Source of the DNA: Cellvibrio sp. OA-2007
GTDB taxonomy: Bacteria > Pseudomonadota > Gammaproteobacteria > Pseudomonadales > Cellvibrionaceae
Reading direction: 5' to 3'
Assembly (NCBI RefSeq): GCF_000953825.1
Contig: NZ_BBUL01000020.1
Coordinates: 340,900 to 404,899 of the forward strand
Length of the DNA: 64,000 nt
Every line of letters begins with the position of its first letter. The stretch's first letter is position 1. Positions 1 to 11,966 of this stretch are shown piece after piece. The position numbers were made by a program, and so were the translations under genes. The notes below the pieces were generated by a model. That model worked only from the letters and a program-made list of their open reading frames with translations. It did not search any database and was not told the origin of the DNA.

Positions 1-977
1 GCCACGCGCTTTCCGGCCATCATCACGCCGCTGGTTATCACAGCATGGACGACAAACGCCCCGGCTGGTGGGATGCTTATATTGGCCCGGGTAAACCCAT
101 CGATACCAACAAATTTTTTGTGGTGGCGCTCAATAATATTGGCGGCTGCCACGGTTCAACCGGCCCGCGTTCGATCAACCCCGCGACCGGTAAAGCTTGG
201 GGTGCCGATTTCCCGATGATTCGCGTGCGCGATTGGGTGGCGAGTCAGGCGCGCTTGGCCGATGTGCTCGGTATTGATGTCTGGGCGGCGATCATCGGCG
301 GCAGCCTCGGCGGTATGCAAGTGATGCGCTGGGCGCTGGATTATCCTGAGCGTATTCGTCACGCGGTGGTGATTGCGTCGGCATTAAAACTGTCCGCGCA
401 AAACATTGCGTTTAACGAAGCAGCGCGCAAAGCGATTATCAGCGATCCCAATTTTTGCGATGGCGACTACATCGCACACAACACTTTGCCGAAAAACGGT
501 TTGGCGGTTGCGCGCATGATCGGCCACATCACCTATTTATCGGATTTTGCGATGGGAGAAAAATTTGGCCGCGATTTGCGCAGCGGCAGTTTTGAGCTCG
601 GCACGGCAGAGCCGGTGGAATTTCAAATCGAAAGTTATCTGCGCTACCAAGGCGATAGTTTTGCTAATACCTTTGATGCAAACTCCTATATTCGCATCAC
701 CAAAGCTCTGGATTATTTTGATCTAGCGCGCGAGTACGGCGATGACCCAGTCAATGCGTTTAAACAAACTAACGCAAAATTTTTGGTTATCTCATTCAGC
801 ACCGATTGGCGTTTTGCGCCCGAGCGCTCGCGTGAAATTGTCAACGCGTTGGTTGGTGCCAATCGCTCAGTAAGCTATGCAGAAATTGAATCCAAACACG
901 GCCACGATGCATTTTTATTACCCGACGAACGCTACCAGCAAGTGTTTGGTCGCTACCTTGCGGGAGTGACAATCTGA
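1..977 (+). CDS. metX: Homoserine O-acyltransferase MetX (5' end outside window)
   Basis: Alpha/beta-hydrolase that acylates L-homoserine, the first committed step of methionine synthesis in the cytoplasm. The reading frame is open from base 3 and encodes the family motif [20 protein letters not shown], so the gene begins before the window and the ATG at 45 is internal. The nucleophile elbow GGSLGGMQ, the acid-region DWRFAPERS and the histidine motif KHGHDAFLL near the C terminus make a complete catalytic set. Its stop overlaps the metW start by one base, a metX-metW pair as in Pseudomonas. In gammaproteobacteria such MetX proteins are often succinyltransferases; the acyl donor cannot be settled here. 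Confidence 0.95.
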   Translation, partial: HALSGHHHAAGYHSMDDKRPGWWDAYIGPGKPIDTNKFFVVALNNIGGCHGSTGPRSINPATGKAWGADFPMIRVRDWVASQARLADVLGIDVWAAIIGGSLGGMQVMRWALDYPERIRHAVVIASALKLSAQNIAFNEAARKAIISDPNFCDGDYIAHNTLPKNGLAVARMIGHITYLSDFAMGEKFGRDLRSGSFELGTAEPVEFQIESYLRYQGDSFANTFDANSYIRITKALDYFDLAREYGDDPVNAFKQTNAKFLVISFSTDWRFAPERSREIVNALVGANRSVSYAEIESKHGHDAFLLPDERYQQVFGRYLAGVTI

Positions 978-1564
978 TGCGTATAGATCTCAACGAAATT
1001 CAACATTGGATTCAACAGGGCAGCCGTATTCTCGATTTGGGTTGTGGCGATGGCACCTTATTAAAATTTTTGATCGATACCAAACAGGTGCAAGGTTACG
1101 GTTTGGAAATTGATGCGGCGCAAATCAACGCCTGTATCGATAAAGGGCTAAATGTTATTGAACAAAATCTCGATAGCGGTTTGGGTAATTTTGCCGATAA
1201 AAGTTTCGACACAGTGCTTATGACCCAAGCGCTGCAAACGCTGCATTTCCCACACTTGGTGTTGGATGAAATGTTGCGTGTCGGCAAAGAATGTATTGTT
1301 ACTTTCCCTAACTTTGGTCATTGGAAGGCGCGCTATTACTTGGCGACACGGGGGCGTATGCCAGTGTCAGATTTGCTGCCCTACGAATGGTACAACACAC
1401 CCAATATTCACTTTTGTACTTTTAACGATTTTGAAGTGCTCTGCCGCGAGCGCAATATCAAGGTGATCCATCGTCAGGTGGTGAACGAACAATCCGGCCA
1501 AACCTTAAAAGATTTTATGCCTAACTTGTTTGGTGAAACGGCGATTTATCATCTCAGCAAATAG
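977..1564 (+). CDS. metW: Methionine biosynthesis protein MetW
   Basis: SAM-dependent-methyltransferase-like protein of 195 residues, the usual MetW size. The glycine-rich motif ILDLGCGDGTLL lies at about residues 18-29, followed by a Rossmann-like core and the family stretch TFPNFGHWKAR. It is coupled to metX by the overlap TGATG, so the two are almost certainly co-translated. MetW is required with MetX for homoserine acylation in several proteobacteria; the precise reaction is still uncertain. Family assignment is secure from both sequence and context. Confidence 0.95.
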   Translation: MRIDLNEIQHWIQQGSRILDLGCGDGTLLKFLIDTKQVQGYGLEIDAAQINACIDKGLNVIEQNLDSGLGNFADKSFDTVLMTQALQTLHFPHLVLDEMLRVGKECIVTFPNFGHWKARYYLATRGRMPVSDLLPYEWYNTPNIHFCTFNDFEVLCRERNIKVIHRQVVNEQSGQTLKDFMPNLFGETAIYHLSK

Positions 1565-1604
1565 TGTGTTGAAAAATCAATACGCTAACCCATTGGAGCG
1601 TCTT

Positions 1605-2063
1605 ATGAAAAAATTTCTACAGGGCATTTGTTTAAGTTTTGTTGCTGCAATAGCTCAGGCGCAAATTGATCAGCCAAAAGAAATCAGTACCACCGAAAAA
1701 TTCGGCGACTATACCGTTCACTACAATGTATTTAACAGTACCGATATTCCCGCCAGCGTTGCCGAAGCCTATAAATTAGTGCGCGGTAAAGATCGCGCCT
1801 TGGTGAATATAAGCCTTACTAAAACCGAAGAAGGCAATACCAGTTTGGGTATGCCTGCGCTGGTGAGTGGAAAAACCAAAAATTTAATGCAGCAACAGCA
1901 AGCGCTGAAATTTATCGAAATTAACGAAGGCGATGCGACTTACTATCTCGCCCCGTTTGTATTTAACAACGAAGAATTATTGCATTTTGATATTCAAGTC
2001 AGTGCGGATAAAGACGCTAAACCAATGACGTTTACCTTTAACCGAACGCTTTACACCGAATAA
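1605..2063 (+). CDS. DUF4426 family exported protein
   Basis: A 152-residue protein with a clean N-terminal signal peptide (MKKFLQGICLSFVAAIAQAQ) and a mature region of mixed beta character, so probably periplasmic. The start at 1605 is preferred over an upstream in-frame start at 1530 because GGAG lies six bases before it and the signal peptide begins directly there. It sits 40 bases after metW and is followed by an intrinsic terminator, so it closes the metX-metW operon. A DUF4426 gene in this position also occurs in Pseudomonas. Function unknown. Confidence 0.85.
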   Translation: MKKFLQGICLSFVAAIAQAQIDQPKEISTTEKFGDYTVHYNVFNSTDIPASVAEAYKLVRGKDRALVNISLTKTEEGNTSLGMPALVSGKTKNLMQQQQALKFIEINEGDATYYLAPFVFNNEELLHFDIQVSADKDAKPMTFTFNRTLYTE

Positions 2064-2084
2064 TCTTATGCTGGATTGCATAAC

Positions 2085-2112
2085 AAAGGCGCCGAAGGGC
2101 GCCTTTTCTTTC
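2085..2112 (+). terminator. Intrinsic terminator after the metXW operon
   Basis: Stem AGGCGCC (2087-2093) pairs with GGCGCCT (2098-2104) and is followed by a T-rich run. It separates the metX-metW-DUF4426 unit from rdgB. Confidence 0.8.
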
Positions 2113-2142
2113 TCTGATTAATTCATGTGGAAAAGATGCCTT

Positions 2143-2748
2143 ATGAAAAAAATAGTCTTAGCAAGTGGCAACGCCGGAAAATTGCGCGAGTTTCAGCAAC
2201 TCTTAGCGGGCTGTGGTTTTGACGTTGTGCCGCAATCGGATTTTTTTAGCGAGAATGCCGAAGAGACCGGTTTAACTTTTGTTGAAAATGCCATCATCAA
2301 AGCGCGTTACGCCTGCGCTAAAACCGGCTTGCCAGCCATCGCCGATGATTCCGGCATCGAGGTAGATGCATTAAATGGTCGCCCCGGAATTTACTCCGCC
2401 CGCTATGCGGGTGAAGGTGCAAAAGATGCGGATAACAATCTAAAACTATTGCACGAGTTAAGCGCAGTTCCTACTGAACAACGCACCGCACGTTATCACG
2501 CAGTGCTTGCCTTTATGCGTCATGAGGAAGACCCTACGCCGATTTTATGCCACGGCATTTGGGAGGGCGTCATTCTCACCGAGCCACGCGGCGAAGGTGG
2601 TTTTGGTTATGACCCTTTATTTTTTGTACCCACGCACAATTGTGCCTCGGCTGAATTAGATAAAACAGAAAAAAATCGCATTAGCCATCGTGGCAGAGCG
2701 ATGCAGGAGTTGCTGCAAAAATTATCTACATCGATTGGCAATAAATAA
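2143..2748 (+). CDS. rdgB: dITP/XTP pyrophosphatase RdgB
   Basis: Non-canonical purine NTP pyrophosphatase (Ham1/RdgB, 201 residues) that hydrolyses dITP, ITP and XTP to the monophosphate and keeps deaminated bases out of DNA. The start motif [11 protein letters not shown], the central [29 protein letters not shown] and the C-terminal SHRGRAM are all present. The ATG at 2143 is chosen because family members begin with M-x-K-[IV]-V-L-A-S-G-N; an in-frame ATG at 2125 would only add six residues. The gene runs straight into hemW with one base between stop and start, so the two are likely translationally coupled. Confidence 0.95.
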   Translation: MKKIVLASGNAGKLREFQQLLAGCGFDVVPQSDFFSENAEETGLTFVENAIIKARYACAKTGLPAIADDSGIEVDALNGRPGIYSARYAGEGAKDADNNLKLLHELSAVPTEQRTARYHAVLAFMRHEEDPTPILCHGIWEGVILTEPRGEGGFGYDPLFFVPTHNCASAELDKTEKNRISHRGRAMQELLQKLSTSIGNK

Positions 2749-2749
2749 T

Positions 2750-3943
2750 ATGTCTCTGCAACTACCGCCACTATCACTTTATGTGCACGTGCCTTGGTGT
2801 ATTCGCAAGTGCCCTTATTGCGATTTTAATTCCCATCAGGCGAATAACGATATTCCGGAAGCAGATTATGTGGCGGCACTGCGTTTGGATTTGCAGCAAG
2901 ATCAATCTCTGGCGCAAGGCCGCAAACTCACCAGCATTTTTTTTGGTGGTGGCACACCGAGTATGTTGTCGGCGCAAGCGATAGGGCAGATTTTAAACGA
3001 TGCAGAAACGATTATCGGTTTTGAACCGGATATCGAAATCACCTTGGAAGCAAATCCCGGTACGTTTGAGCAAGAAAAGTTTTCCGGTTTTCGCGCTGCG
3101 GGAGTAAATCGTTTATCCATCGGCATTCAAAGTTTTAATGATCAGCAATTAAAATTACTTGGCCGCGTGCACGGTCGCGCTGAAGCGCTGCAGGCAGTAA
3201 GTGTGGCGCGCACGGCAGGTTTCGACAATATCAATTTGGATTTAATGCACGGTTTGCCGGAGCAATCCGTTGCTGCCGCCAAAGCGGATTTGCAACAGGC
3301 GATTGAACTCGCACCAGAACATCTCTCTTGGTATCAACTCACCATTGAACAAAACACCGCATTTTATTCCGCTCCACCTCTATTGCCGGAAGAAGAAATA
3401 CTGGCGGATATTCAGGATGCTGGCATCGAGTTGTTAGCGGCGGCGGGCTACGAGCAATATGAAATTTCTGCCTATGCACGCGCTAAAAAATGTGCGCGCC
3501 ACAATCTTAATTATTGGCAGTTTGGCGATTATTTGGGAATTGGTGCGGGCGCTCATGGAAAGATAACCTTTCCAGCTGAAAATAAAATCCTGCGCCTGTG
3601 GAAAACCCGCTTGCCCAAACATTATTTGGACGCAGCCACGTCTCAAAAGATCTCCACCAACTTGGGTGGTCACCAAAATGTTTTTGGTGGCGGCAGTGAT
3701 TTATTACTACCGGATGCATTGCCGCTGGAATTTATGATGAATGCATTGCGCCTACATACTGGTGTGCCAGTAAATTACTTCACCGAGCGCACCGGTGTGG
3801 ATTGGCAACAACTTGAATCGCAATGGGAAAAATTAACACAGCAAGGTTTAGTGGAAATCGCGCAGGGCTATGCGCGCCCCACCGCAATGGGGCGCCGTTT
3901 TCTCAATCGGGTATTGCAGGAGTTTATGCAGGAATCTGAATAA
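2750..3943 (+). CDS. hemW: Heme chaperone HemW, radical SAM
   Basis: Radical-SAM protein of 397 residues related to oxygen-independent coproporphyrinogen III oxidase but belonging to the HemW branch, which binds heme and delivers it to membrane proteins. The [4Fe-4S] ligands are Cys17, Cys21 and Cys24 in CIRKCPYC, followed by the GGGTPS SAM-binding motif. The start at 2750 places the cluster motif at the usual distance from the N terminus; a longer frame from 2690 overlaps rdgB and is not supported. The rdgB-hemW order is the same as in Pseudomonas. Older annotations call it HemN-like. Confidence 0.93.
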   Translation: MSLQLPPLSLYVHVPWCIRKCPYCDFNSHQANNDIPEADYVAALRLDLQQDQSLAQGRKLTSIFFGGGTPSMLSAQAIGQILNDAETIIGFEPDIEITLEANPGTFEQEKFSGFRAAGVNRLSIGIQSFNDQQLKLLGRVHGRAEALQAVSVARTAGFDNINLDLMHGLPEQSVAAAKADLQQAIELAPEHLSWYQLTIEQNTAFYSAPPLLPEEEILADIQDAGIELLAAAGYEQYEISAYARAKKCARHNLNYWQFGDYLGIGAGAHGKITFPAENKILRLWKTRLPKHYLDAATSQKISTNLGGHQNVFGGGSDLLLPDALPLEFMMNALRLHTGVPVNYFTERTGVDWQQLESQWEKLTQQGLVEIAQGYARPTAMGRRFLNRVLQEFMQESE

Positions 3944-4036
3944 ATCAGAATGTTTGAGTAATCTTGCGTAAAAACATTTGTGATTGTGCCGGATTGGCGT
4001 CATTTTATTGCTCAAATGCAATAACAAGGAGCACAC

Positions 4037-4453
4037 ATGACTACTACCCGCCGTGAATTTTTAACTGCCAGTGCTATCGCCGGAGCGGCACTCGCTTCAT
4101 CGGGTGCATTGGCAACATCAACTACAGCGAATAATCCTATGCCTAAATTACTGCATCATGTTTTTTTCTGGTTGAAAAACCCCGAGTCAAAAGAAGATCT
4201 TGCCAAGTTGATTGCTGGTGTTAAGTCACTGGGGGCGATTGAGACGGTGCGCAGTATTCATGTGGGTGTACCTGCATCGACGGAAAAGCGTGAAGTTATA
4301 GATAACTCTTACCACGTTTCAGAGTTGCTCGGATTTGATGATGTGGCGGGGCAAGATGCGTATCAGGTGCATCCATTGCATCAAAAGTTTATTGATGAGC
4401 ATCAGCATTTATGGAGCAAAGTCGTGGTGTATGACGCGCTATCTGTTGAATAA
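4037..4453 (+). CDS. Tat-exported Dabb (stress-responsive A/B barrel) protein
   Basis: A 138-residue protein with a twin-arginine signal (TTRREFLTA at residues 3-10, then a hydrophobic stretch to about residue 28), so exported folded, possibly with a bound ligand. The mature part begins [12 protein letters not shown] and has the dimeric alpha+beta barrel (Dabb) signature, including HVGVPAST and the C-terminal [10 protein letters not shown] good Shine-Dalgarno (AAGGAG) precedes the ATG. It is flanked by an intrinsic terminator and looks monocistronic. Dabb domains occur in plant stress proteins and in bacterial polyketide cyclases; the substrate here is unknown. Confidence 0.85.
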   Translation: MTTTRREFLTASAIAGAALASSGALATSTTANNPMPKLLHHVFFWLKNPESKEDLAKLIAGVKSLGAIETVRSIHVGVPASTEKREVIDNSYHVSELLGFDDVAGQDAYQVHPLHQKFIDEHQHLWSKVVVYDALSVE

Positions 4454-4485
4454 TTGTTGCGCTTGATTCTATTTATGCTTAATAC

Positions 4486-4528
4486 AAAAAACCTCGCCGT
4501 GATTGCTCACTGTGAGGTTTTTCATTTT
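4486..4528 (+). terminator. Intrinsic terminator after the Dabb gene
   Basis: Arms AAAACCTC and GAGGTTTT enclose an 18-base loop and are followed by T-rich sequence. The hairpin is symmetrical and could also serve the converging lipoprotein gene. Confidence 0.7.
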
Positions 4529-4596
4529 TGCCTTCTGATCTTGTGCAAATGTAAAAGCTTGAGTTGCCTCAATAGGTATTTATTTGAAAATGGTCT

Positions 4597-5178
4597 CTAC
4601 TTGCAAAGGCTGCTGGTGATATCAGTAATGCTTGGACTAGTAATTTTTTTACTGTCGATTACTAGTGAAACACCCCCGCTAGTCAATGAGATTCTGCTGC
4701 TACTGATAGAACCGCCGTAAACTATTTTTGTGATTGTGTTATTAGCATCTAGTTTCCAGGCAATAGAAGTACCATTTACGTTGGTAGTGTATTCTGCATT
4801 TGCTTTTGAATAGCTAAGGGTTTTGTCATTAATGCCCGCATTGATATCTTTTTCTATAGCGACTCTATAGCAATTATTTCCTGCGTCCTTAGCATCACCT
4901 AAATAATTATAAGCAGTAACTTTTCCAGTTCCACTGATATAAAGATAACTCTCATCTTTAATATTATTGCTGGTAATGCTCGCATCGTATAAACCGGTTA
5001 TTGCATCAAAATCTGGGTTGTTTGCTTGGCTTGAGTTTTGAGCTGAAGACTGAGCCGTATTATTTGGTGATGATGAGCTTGCAGGTTTATCTGATCCGCC
5101 ACCGCCACCGCCACATCCTGCCAGTGACATTAAACACAGTGAGAGAAGTAGAGTGGGGCGTGATTGAAGGGTAATCAT
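4597..5178 (-). CDS. Predicted lipoprotein with polyglycine linker, function unknown
   Basis: A 193-residue protein with a lipoprotein signal ending in the lipobox LAGC (Cys22), immediately followed by six glycines and a Ser/Asn/Gln-rich linker to about residue 50. The remaining 140 residues look beta-rich. I do not recognise the domain. The start at 5178 is chosen because AGGA precedes it and the hydrophobic signal begins there; an in-frame start at 5220 would place a charged extension before the signal. It stands alone, convergent to the Dabb gene. The lower-GC, serine- and asparagine-rich composition differs from the surrounding housekeeping genes and suggests lineage-specific DNA. Confidence 0.75.
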   Translation of the reverse strand: MITLQSRPTLLLSLCLMSLAGCGGGGGGSDKPASSSSPNNTAQSSAQNSSQANNPDFDAITGLYDASITSNNIKDESYLYISGTGKVTAYNYLGDAKDAGNNCYRVAIEKDINAGINDKTLSYSKANAEYTTNVNGTSIAWKLDANNTITKIVYGGSISSSRISLTSGGVSLVIDSKKITSPSITDITSSLCK

Positions 5179-5408
5179 TTTGCATCCTTTTAAAAAAGCC
5201 ATAAAGTGTGGTGCGCTCATTTGAGCGGGCGAGCATGATAATTCAAACCATCATCAAATTAAATATCAAAAGAAGAGAGTATTTTCTTGAGTGCTGGGCA
5301 GGTGAATTTTTTCGACTGAGGACTTGTACTGCGCTGAATAGATATAAAGTGATTGCAAATACTTTAATGTTGAATAAGATTTGATAATGCGCGCGTTGGT
5401 TCTATATA

Positions 5409-5447
5409 TAAAAAAACCCGCTGCGGTAGCCCGAGCGGGTTTTTTTA
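5409..5447 (-). terminator. Intrinsic terminator downstream of crc
   Basis: Inverted arms AAACCCGCT (5414-5422) and AGCGGGTTT (5434-5442) with A/T runs on both sides; on the minus strand it lies 12 bases after the crc stop. Confidence 0.8.
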
Positions 5448-5459
5448 TAACCGGTTATT

Positions 5460-6230
5460 TTACAGTTCTATGTCGTAATCGATAATGACCGGCATGTGAC
5501 TGGAAAACTGCTGGGTTTTGTAGATGGCTGCATATTCAACTTTGGCGCCGAGGCTATTGGAGACTACTTGAAAATCGGTTCTCCAACCGTCGCCATCGTC
5601 TTTAAGGCCTTTTGGCCACCAGCTGTATTCATCGCCGTCTTTGTTCACCTTGCGGAAGGCATCGACGTAACCAATCTGGTTAAATAACTGGCTTAACCAT
5701 TGACGCTCGTGCGGCAGGAAGCCGGAGTTGTGCTGATTGGCGGCACTATTGCTCACATCTTTTGGCGTGTGCGCCATCTGCCAATTGCCACAGAAAATAT
5801 ATTCGCGGCGTTTGCGGGTAATTTTGTCCAGATGCGCCTGAAAGTCATCAAAAAATTTGATTTTGACTTCTTGGGATTCCATCGCGGAACTGGCGCCAGG
5901 GGCGAGCAGGGAGCCAATGCTTAATTGCTCAAAATCCACCTGCAGATAGCGGCCTTCCATATCGACACCCGAGGCAAAACCCAAGCCGTAAATAAGCGCT
6001 TTAGGCTGCAGGCGGGTATAAATTGCAACGCCGTTGTAGTGTTTGGTACCAGAGTCGAAAAAATAGGCATGATAGCCCTTGAGCTCGAACTCGGGTTTCT
6101 CTAGCTCGCGCTCTAGTGCACGTAGATCCTGCAAGCAGATAAAATCTGCATCTTGATTCGCGAGCCAAGTGTATAGGCCGCGTTGCGCCGCCTGAAAAAT
6201 ACCATCGACGCTAAGACTGATAACTCTCAT
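5460..6230 (-). CDS. crc: Catabolite repression control protein Crc
   Basis: A 256-residue member of the exonuclease III / EEP fold, divergently transcribed from pyrE exactly as crc is in Pseudomonas. Crc there is not a nuclease but acts with Hfq on A-rich mRNA sites to repress catabolic genes. The nuclease catalytic set is gone: the Asn7 equivalent is Ser7 (ISLSVDG), the metal-binding Glu is Asp35 (ICLQDLR), the usual GDxN is CGNWQ, and the terminal SDH is SSH. The C-terminal YSWWPKG and SHMPVIIDY match Crc. AAGGGG precedes the ATG. ExoIII-like repair activity is therefore unlikely. RNA-control function is inferred. Confidence 0.88.
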   Translation of the reverse strand: MRVISLSVDGIFQAAQRGLYTWLANQDADFICLQDLRALERELEKPEFELKGYHAYFFDSGTKHYNGVAIYTRLQPKALIYGLGFASGVDMEGRYLQVDFEQLSIGSLLAPGASSAMESQEVKIKFFDDFQAHLDKITRKRREYIFCGNWQMAHTPKDVSNSAANQHNSGFLPHERQWLSQLFNQIGYVDAFRKVNKDGDEYSWWPKGLKDDGDGWRTDFQVVSNSLGAKVEYAAIYKTQQFSSHMPVIIDYDIEL

Positions 6231-6441
6231 GTTAGCCCCTTGATTACGGACTGTGTATCATACCCGAGCTTTGTGTGATTGTGTTACCGCCAATATCGGG
6301 TTTTTTGTGGTAGGCGTTACGAATTTTCACATCCTTACATTTGGAAAGCTGTTGTGATCCAAATGCGGGTCTGGCTCATGGGCAAGACCTCGTTGTATTT
6401 ATTTTGTCACCTAAAACTTAGTTCATAGTTGGATACTTTGC

Positions 6442-7092
6442 ATGGAAAAATACCAATTTGACTTTATTCAGCTCGCTGTCAGGCATCAAGCGCTATGCTT
6501 TGGCGAGTTTTTGCTCAAATCGGGCCGCACCAGCCCCTACTTTTTTAACGCTGGCCGCTTTCAGACCGGGCAGGCTTTGGCTGAATTGGGTCGCTATTAT
6601 GCGGCGGCTATCACTGCATCGGGCGTGGAGTTCGATATAGTGTTCGGCCCGGCTTATAAAGGCATTCCCCTTGCGGCCACCACTGCCATCGCTCTGGCTG
6701 ATCAATATCAGCGCGATTTGCCTTATTGCTACAATCGCAAAGAGGCGAAAGACCATGGTGAAGGAGGAACATTGGTAGGTGCGCCGTTACAAGGCAAGGT
6801 GCTGATTGTGGATGATGTGATCACCGCGGGCACTGCAGTGCGCGAAGTGATGAGCATTATTGATACCGCAGGTGCTAAACCTGCCGCTGTGTTGATTGGC
6901 TTGAATCGTCAGGAGAAAGGGCAGGGCGAGATATCTGCAATACAGGAAGTAGAACAAACCTTTGGTATACCGGTCATTAGCATTATTAACTTGAATCACA
7001 TCATTGATTATCTTGAAAACCAAAGTGGCCAAGAGGCGATGGTGGATAAAATCAAAGCATATCGCGCAACCTACGGTGTAGAGCTGGCGTGA
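6442..7092 (+). CDS. pyrE: Orotate phosphoribosyltransferase PyrE
   Basis: Converts orotate and PRPP to OMP in de novo pyrimidine synthesis (216 residues, the usual gammaproteobacterial length). The PRPP-binding motif [13 protein letters not shown] lies at residues 120-132, and the [12 protein letters not shown] loop at about 98-109 carries the catalytic lysine region. It is divergent from crc across a 211-base intergenic region that must hold both promoters. I did not find a clear pyrE attenuator there. A short exported coiled-coil protein follows 23 bases later. Confidence 0.97.
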   Translation: MEKYQFDFIQLAVRHQALCFGEFLLKSGRTSPYFFNAGRFQTGQALAELGRYYAAAITASGVEFDIVFGPAYKGIPLAATTAIALADQYQRDLPYCYNRKEAKDHGEGGTLVGAPLQGKVLIVDDVITAGTAVREVMSIIDTAGAKPAAVLIGLNRQEKGQGEISAIQEVEQTFGIPVISIINLNHIIDYLENQSGQEAMVDKIKAYRATYGVELA

Positions 7093-7115
7093 TACGAGAG
7101 AGGTAACTGATCCAG

Positions 7116-7724
7116 ATGCGCAGCTTGTTATTAGTATTGATCACCTGTAGTTCGCTGTTGTTGAGTGGCTGGGTTGCCGCGCAAAATACTGCAGCGGGCA
7201 AAGTGGTTTATCGCTATAAAAACAAGGCGGGTGTGACTGTGCTAGATAGTGCGATTCCACCTGAGTACGTCAATCATGGCTATGAAATTGTTTCGCTCAG
7301 TGGAAAAGTTCTTAAGGTTGTTAAGCCAGTGATACAGGGACCTGAAGCGGAGCGTTTGCAGCGTGAAAGACTGCAGCGTGAACAGCGTGAGCGTGATGAT
7401 ATTCAACTGCGTCGCAGCTACAGTAATGTTGCTGATATAGATGCAGCGAAACGTCGCAATCTGGAAAGTTTGCGGGGCAATATCAATATCTTGCAAGCTA
7501 ACTTGCTCTCTGCTCGCTCGCGCTTGGAAACTTCGCAAAAGCAAGCGGCCGCGATAGAGCGCGCTGGTCGTCAATTGCCTGAAGAGTTGTTGCGCAATAT
7601 AGATAAGTTGGTGCAAGAAGAGAAAGATACTCAAGAGCAGATCCAGCAGCGCGAACAAGAGTTAACAGCGGTAGAGAAAAAGTTCGATGAAGATCGCAAG
7701 CGGTTTATTGAAATTTCGCAATAG
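7116..7724 (+). CDS. Exported coiled-coil protein with DUF4124-like N terminus
   Basis: A 202-residue protein with a signal peptide (cleavage near VAAQ, residue 23), then a short segment VVYRYKNKAGVTVLDSAIPPEY typical of DUF4124-type domains, then an Arg/Glu/Gln-rich region from about residue 75 to the end that should form a long periplasmic coiled coil. It follows pyrE by 23 bases on the same strand and ends at a strong terminator, so it is probably co-transcribed. A GAGAGAGGT purine run lies about 11 bases before the ATG. DUF4124 proteins are common in Pseudomonas and relatives, and their function is unknown. Confidence 0.8.
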   Translation: MRSLLLVLITCSSLLLSGWVAAQNTAAGKVVYRYKNKAGVTVLDSAIPPEYVNHGYEIVSLSGKVLKVVKPVIQGPEAERLQRERLQREQRERDDIQLRRSYSNVADIDAAKRRNLESLRGNINILQANLLSARSRLETSQKQAAAIERAGRQLPEELLRNIDKLVQEEKDTQEQIQQREQELTAVEKKFDEDRKRFIEISQ

Positions 7725-7740
7725 CGATTATGATTCTTTA

Positions 7741-7776
7741 CCCATAAAAAACCGGCAGCTGCCGGTTTTTTATGGG
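7741..7776. terminator. Perfect palindromic bidirectional terminator
   Basis: A 36-base perfect palindrome centred on CCGGCAGCTGCCGG with A6 and T6 flanks lies between the ends of the converging DUF4124 and slmA genes. It can act as an intrinsic terminator on either strand. Confidence 0.9.
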
Positions 7777-7782
7777 CGAAAC

Positions 7783-8394
7783 TTATTGGGCGGAGTCACT
7801 CGCCACCAAAAATCCCTGCGCTATCAGCTGCCATTGATCTGACCAATGTTCAGTGGGGCGGCGGCGAAATTCAGTGCGTACAAATTCAGCAATACGGCCA
7901 TCAACCAGAGCAATTAACAAATTGGCCGCTGCTGCAACGGGTAGTTGTGGATGCAAACCCTCGCGCAATTCTGCCTCACGCAAAATTTGTTTTAACTGGG
8001 TTTCAATGCGATCAAAAAACTGCGCGATTCGCACGCGCAAGCGCTCGGTTTCACCGGTCAGTGCATCGCCGGTAAGCAAGCGAGTCAAACCCGGATTGCG
8101 TTCGGCAAACGTAAGTAGCAGCGAGAGGGTTTTCTCGCAGCGTTTTAGCGCCGATTTTTCTTCGCCGAGAATCAGTGTGATGCGGGAAAAAATCGTCTCT
8201 TCAATAAACTCAATCAAACCCTCAAACATTTTGGATTTACTGGGAAAGTGGCGATAGAGCGCCGCTTCGGAAACACCGACCTCTCTGGCCAGTGCAGCAG
8301 TAGTGATTCGCTCACCAGGGCTTGCTTCCAGCATGCGCGCCAAACATTCTAGTATTTGTTGGCGGCGCGGGGTTTTGCTTGGGGACTTAATCAT
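7783..8394 (-). CDS. slmA: Nucleoid occlusion factor SlmA (TetR family)
   Basis: A 203-residue TetR-fold DNA-binding protein. The helix-turn-helix region covers about residues 30-57 ([20 protein letters not shown]), and the C-terminal regulatory helices match SlmA in length. SlmA binds specific palindromes on the chromosome and blocks FtsZ ring assembly over unsegregated DNA. Its place between pyrE and argB fits the slmA neighbourhood of other gammaproteobacteria. It lies 70 bases downstream of argB on the same strand and could be read through from it. The alternative, an ordinary TetR repressor, is less likely given context and length. Confidence 0.9.
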   Translation of the reverse strand: MIKSPSKTPRRQQILECLARMLEASPGERITTAALAREVGVSEAALYRHFPSKSKMFEGLIEFIEETIFSRITLILGEEKSALKRCEKTLSLLLTFAERNPGLTRLLTGDALTGETERLRVRIAQFFDRIETQLKQILREAELREGLHPQLPVAAAANLLIALVDGRIAEFVRTEFRRRPTEHWSDQWQLIAQGFLVASDSAQ

Positions 8395-8464
8395 AGCGAC
8401 TCCATTCAGAGCGATTCCATTTGCAAGAGTGCGCGTCCATATTTATGCAACGCGCACAATTGGA

Positions 8465-11910
<3,446 letters not shown>

Positions 11911-11966
11911 ACCTATACCTTTTGGCTAACGAATCTATGACGTTTGTTGTGCTAACAAACCTGGGC

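Noticed and set aside
4454..4720. An 88-residue plus-strand frame after the Dabb gene
   Set aside because: It contains the Dabb terminator and overlaps the coding region of the minus-strand lipoprotein.
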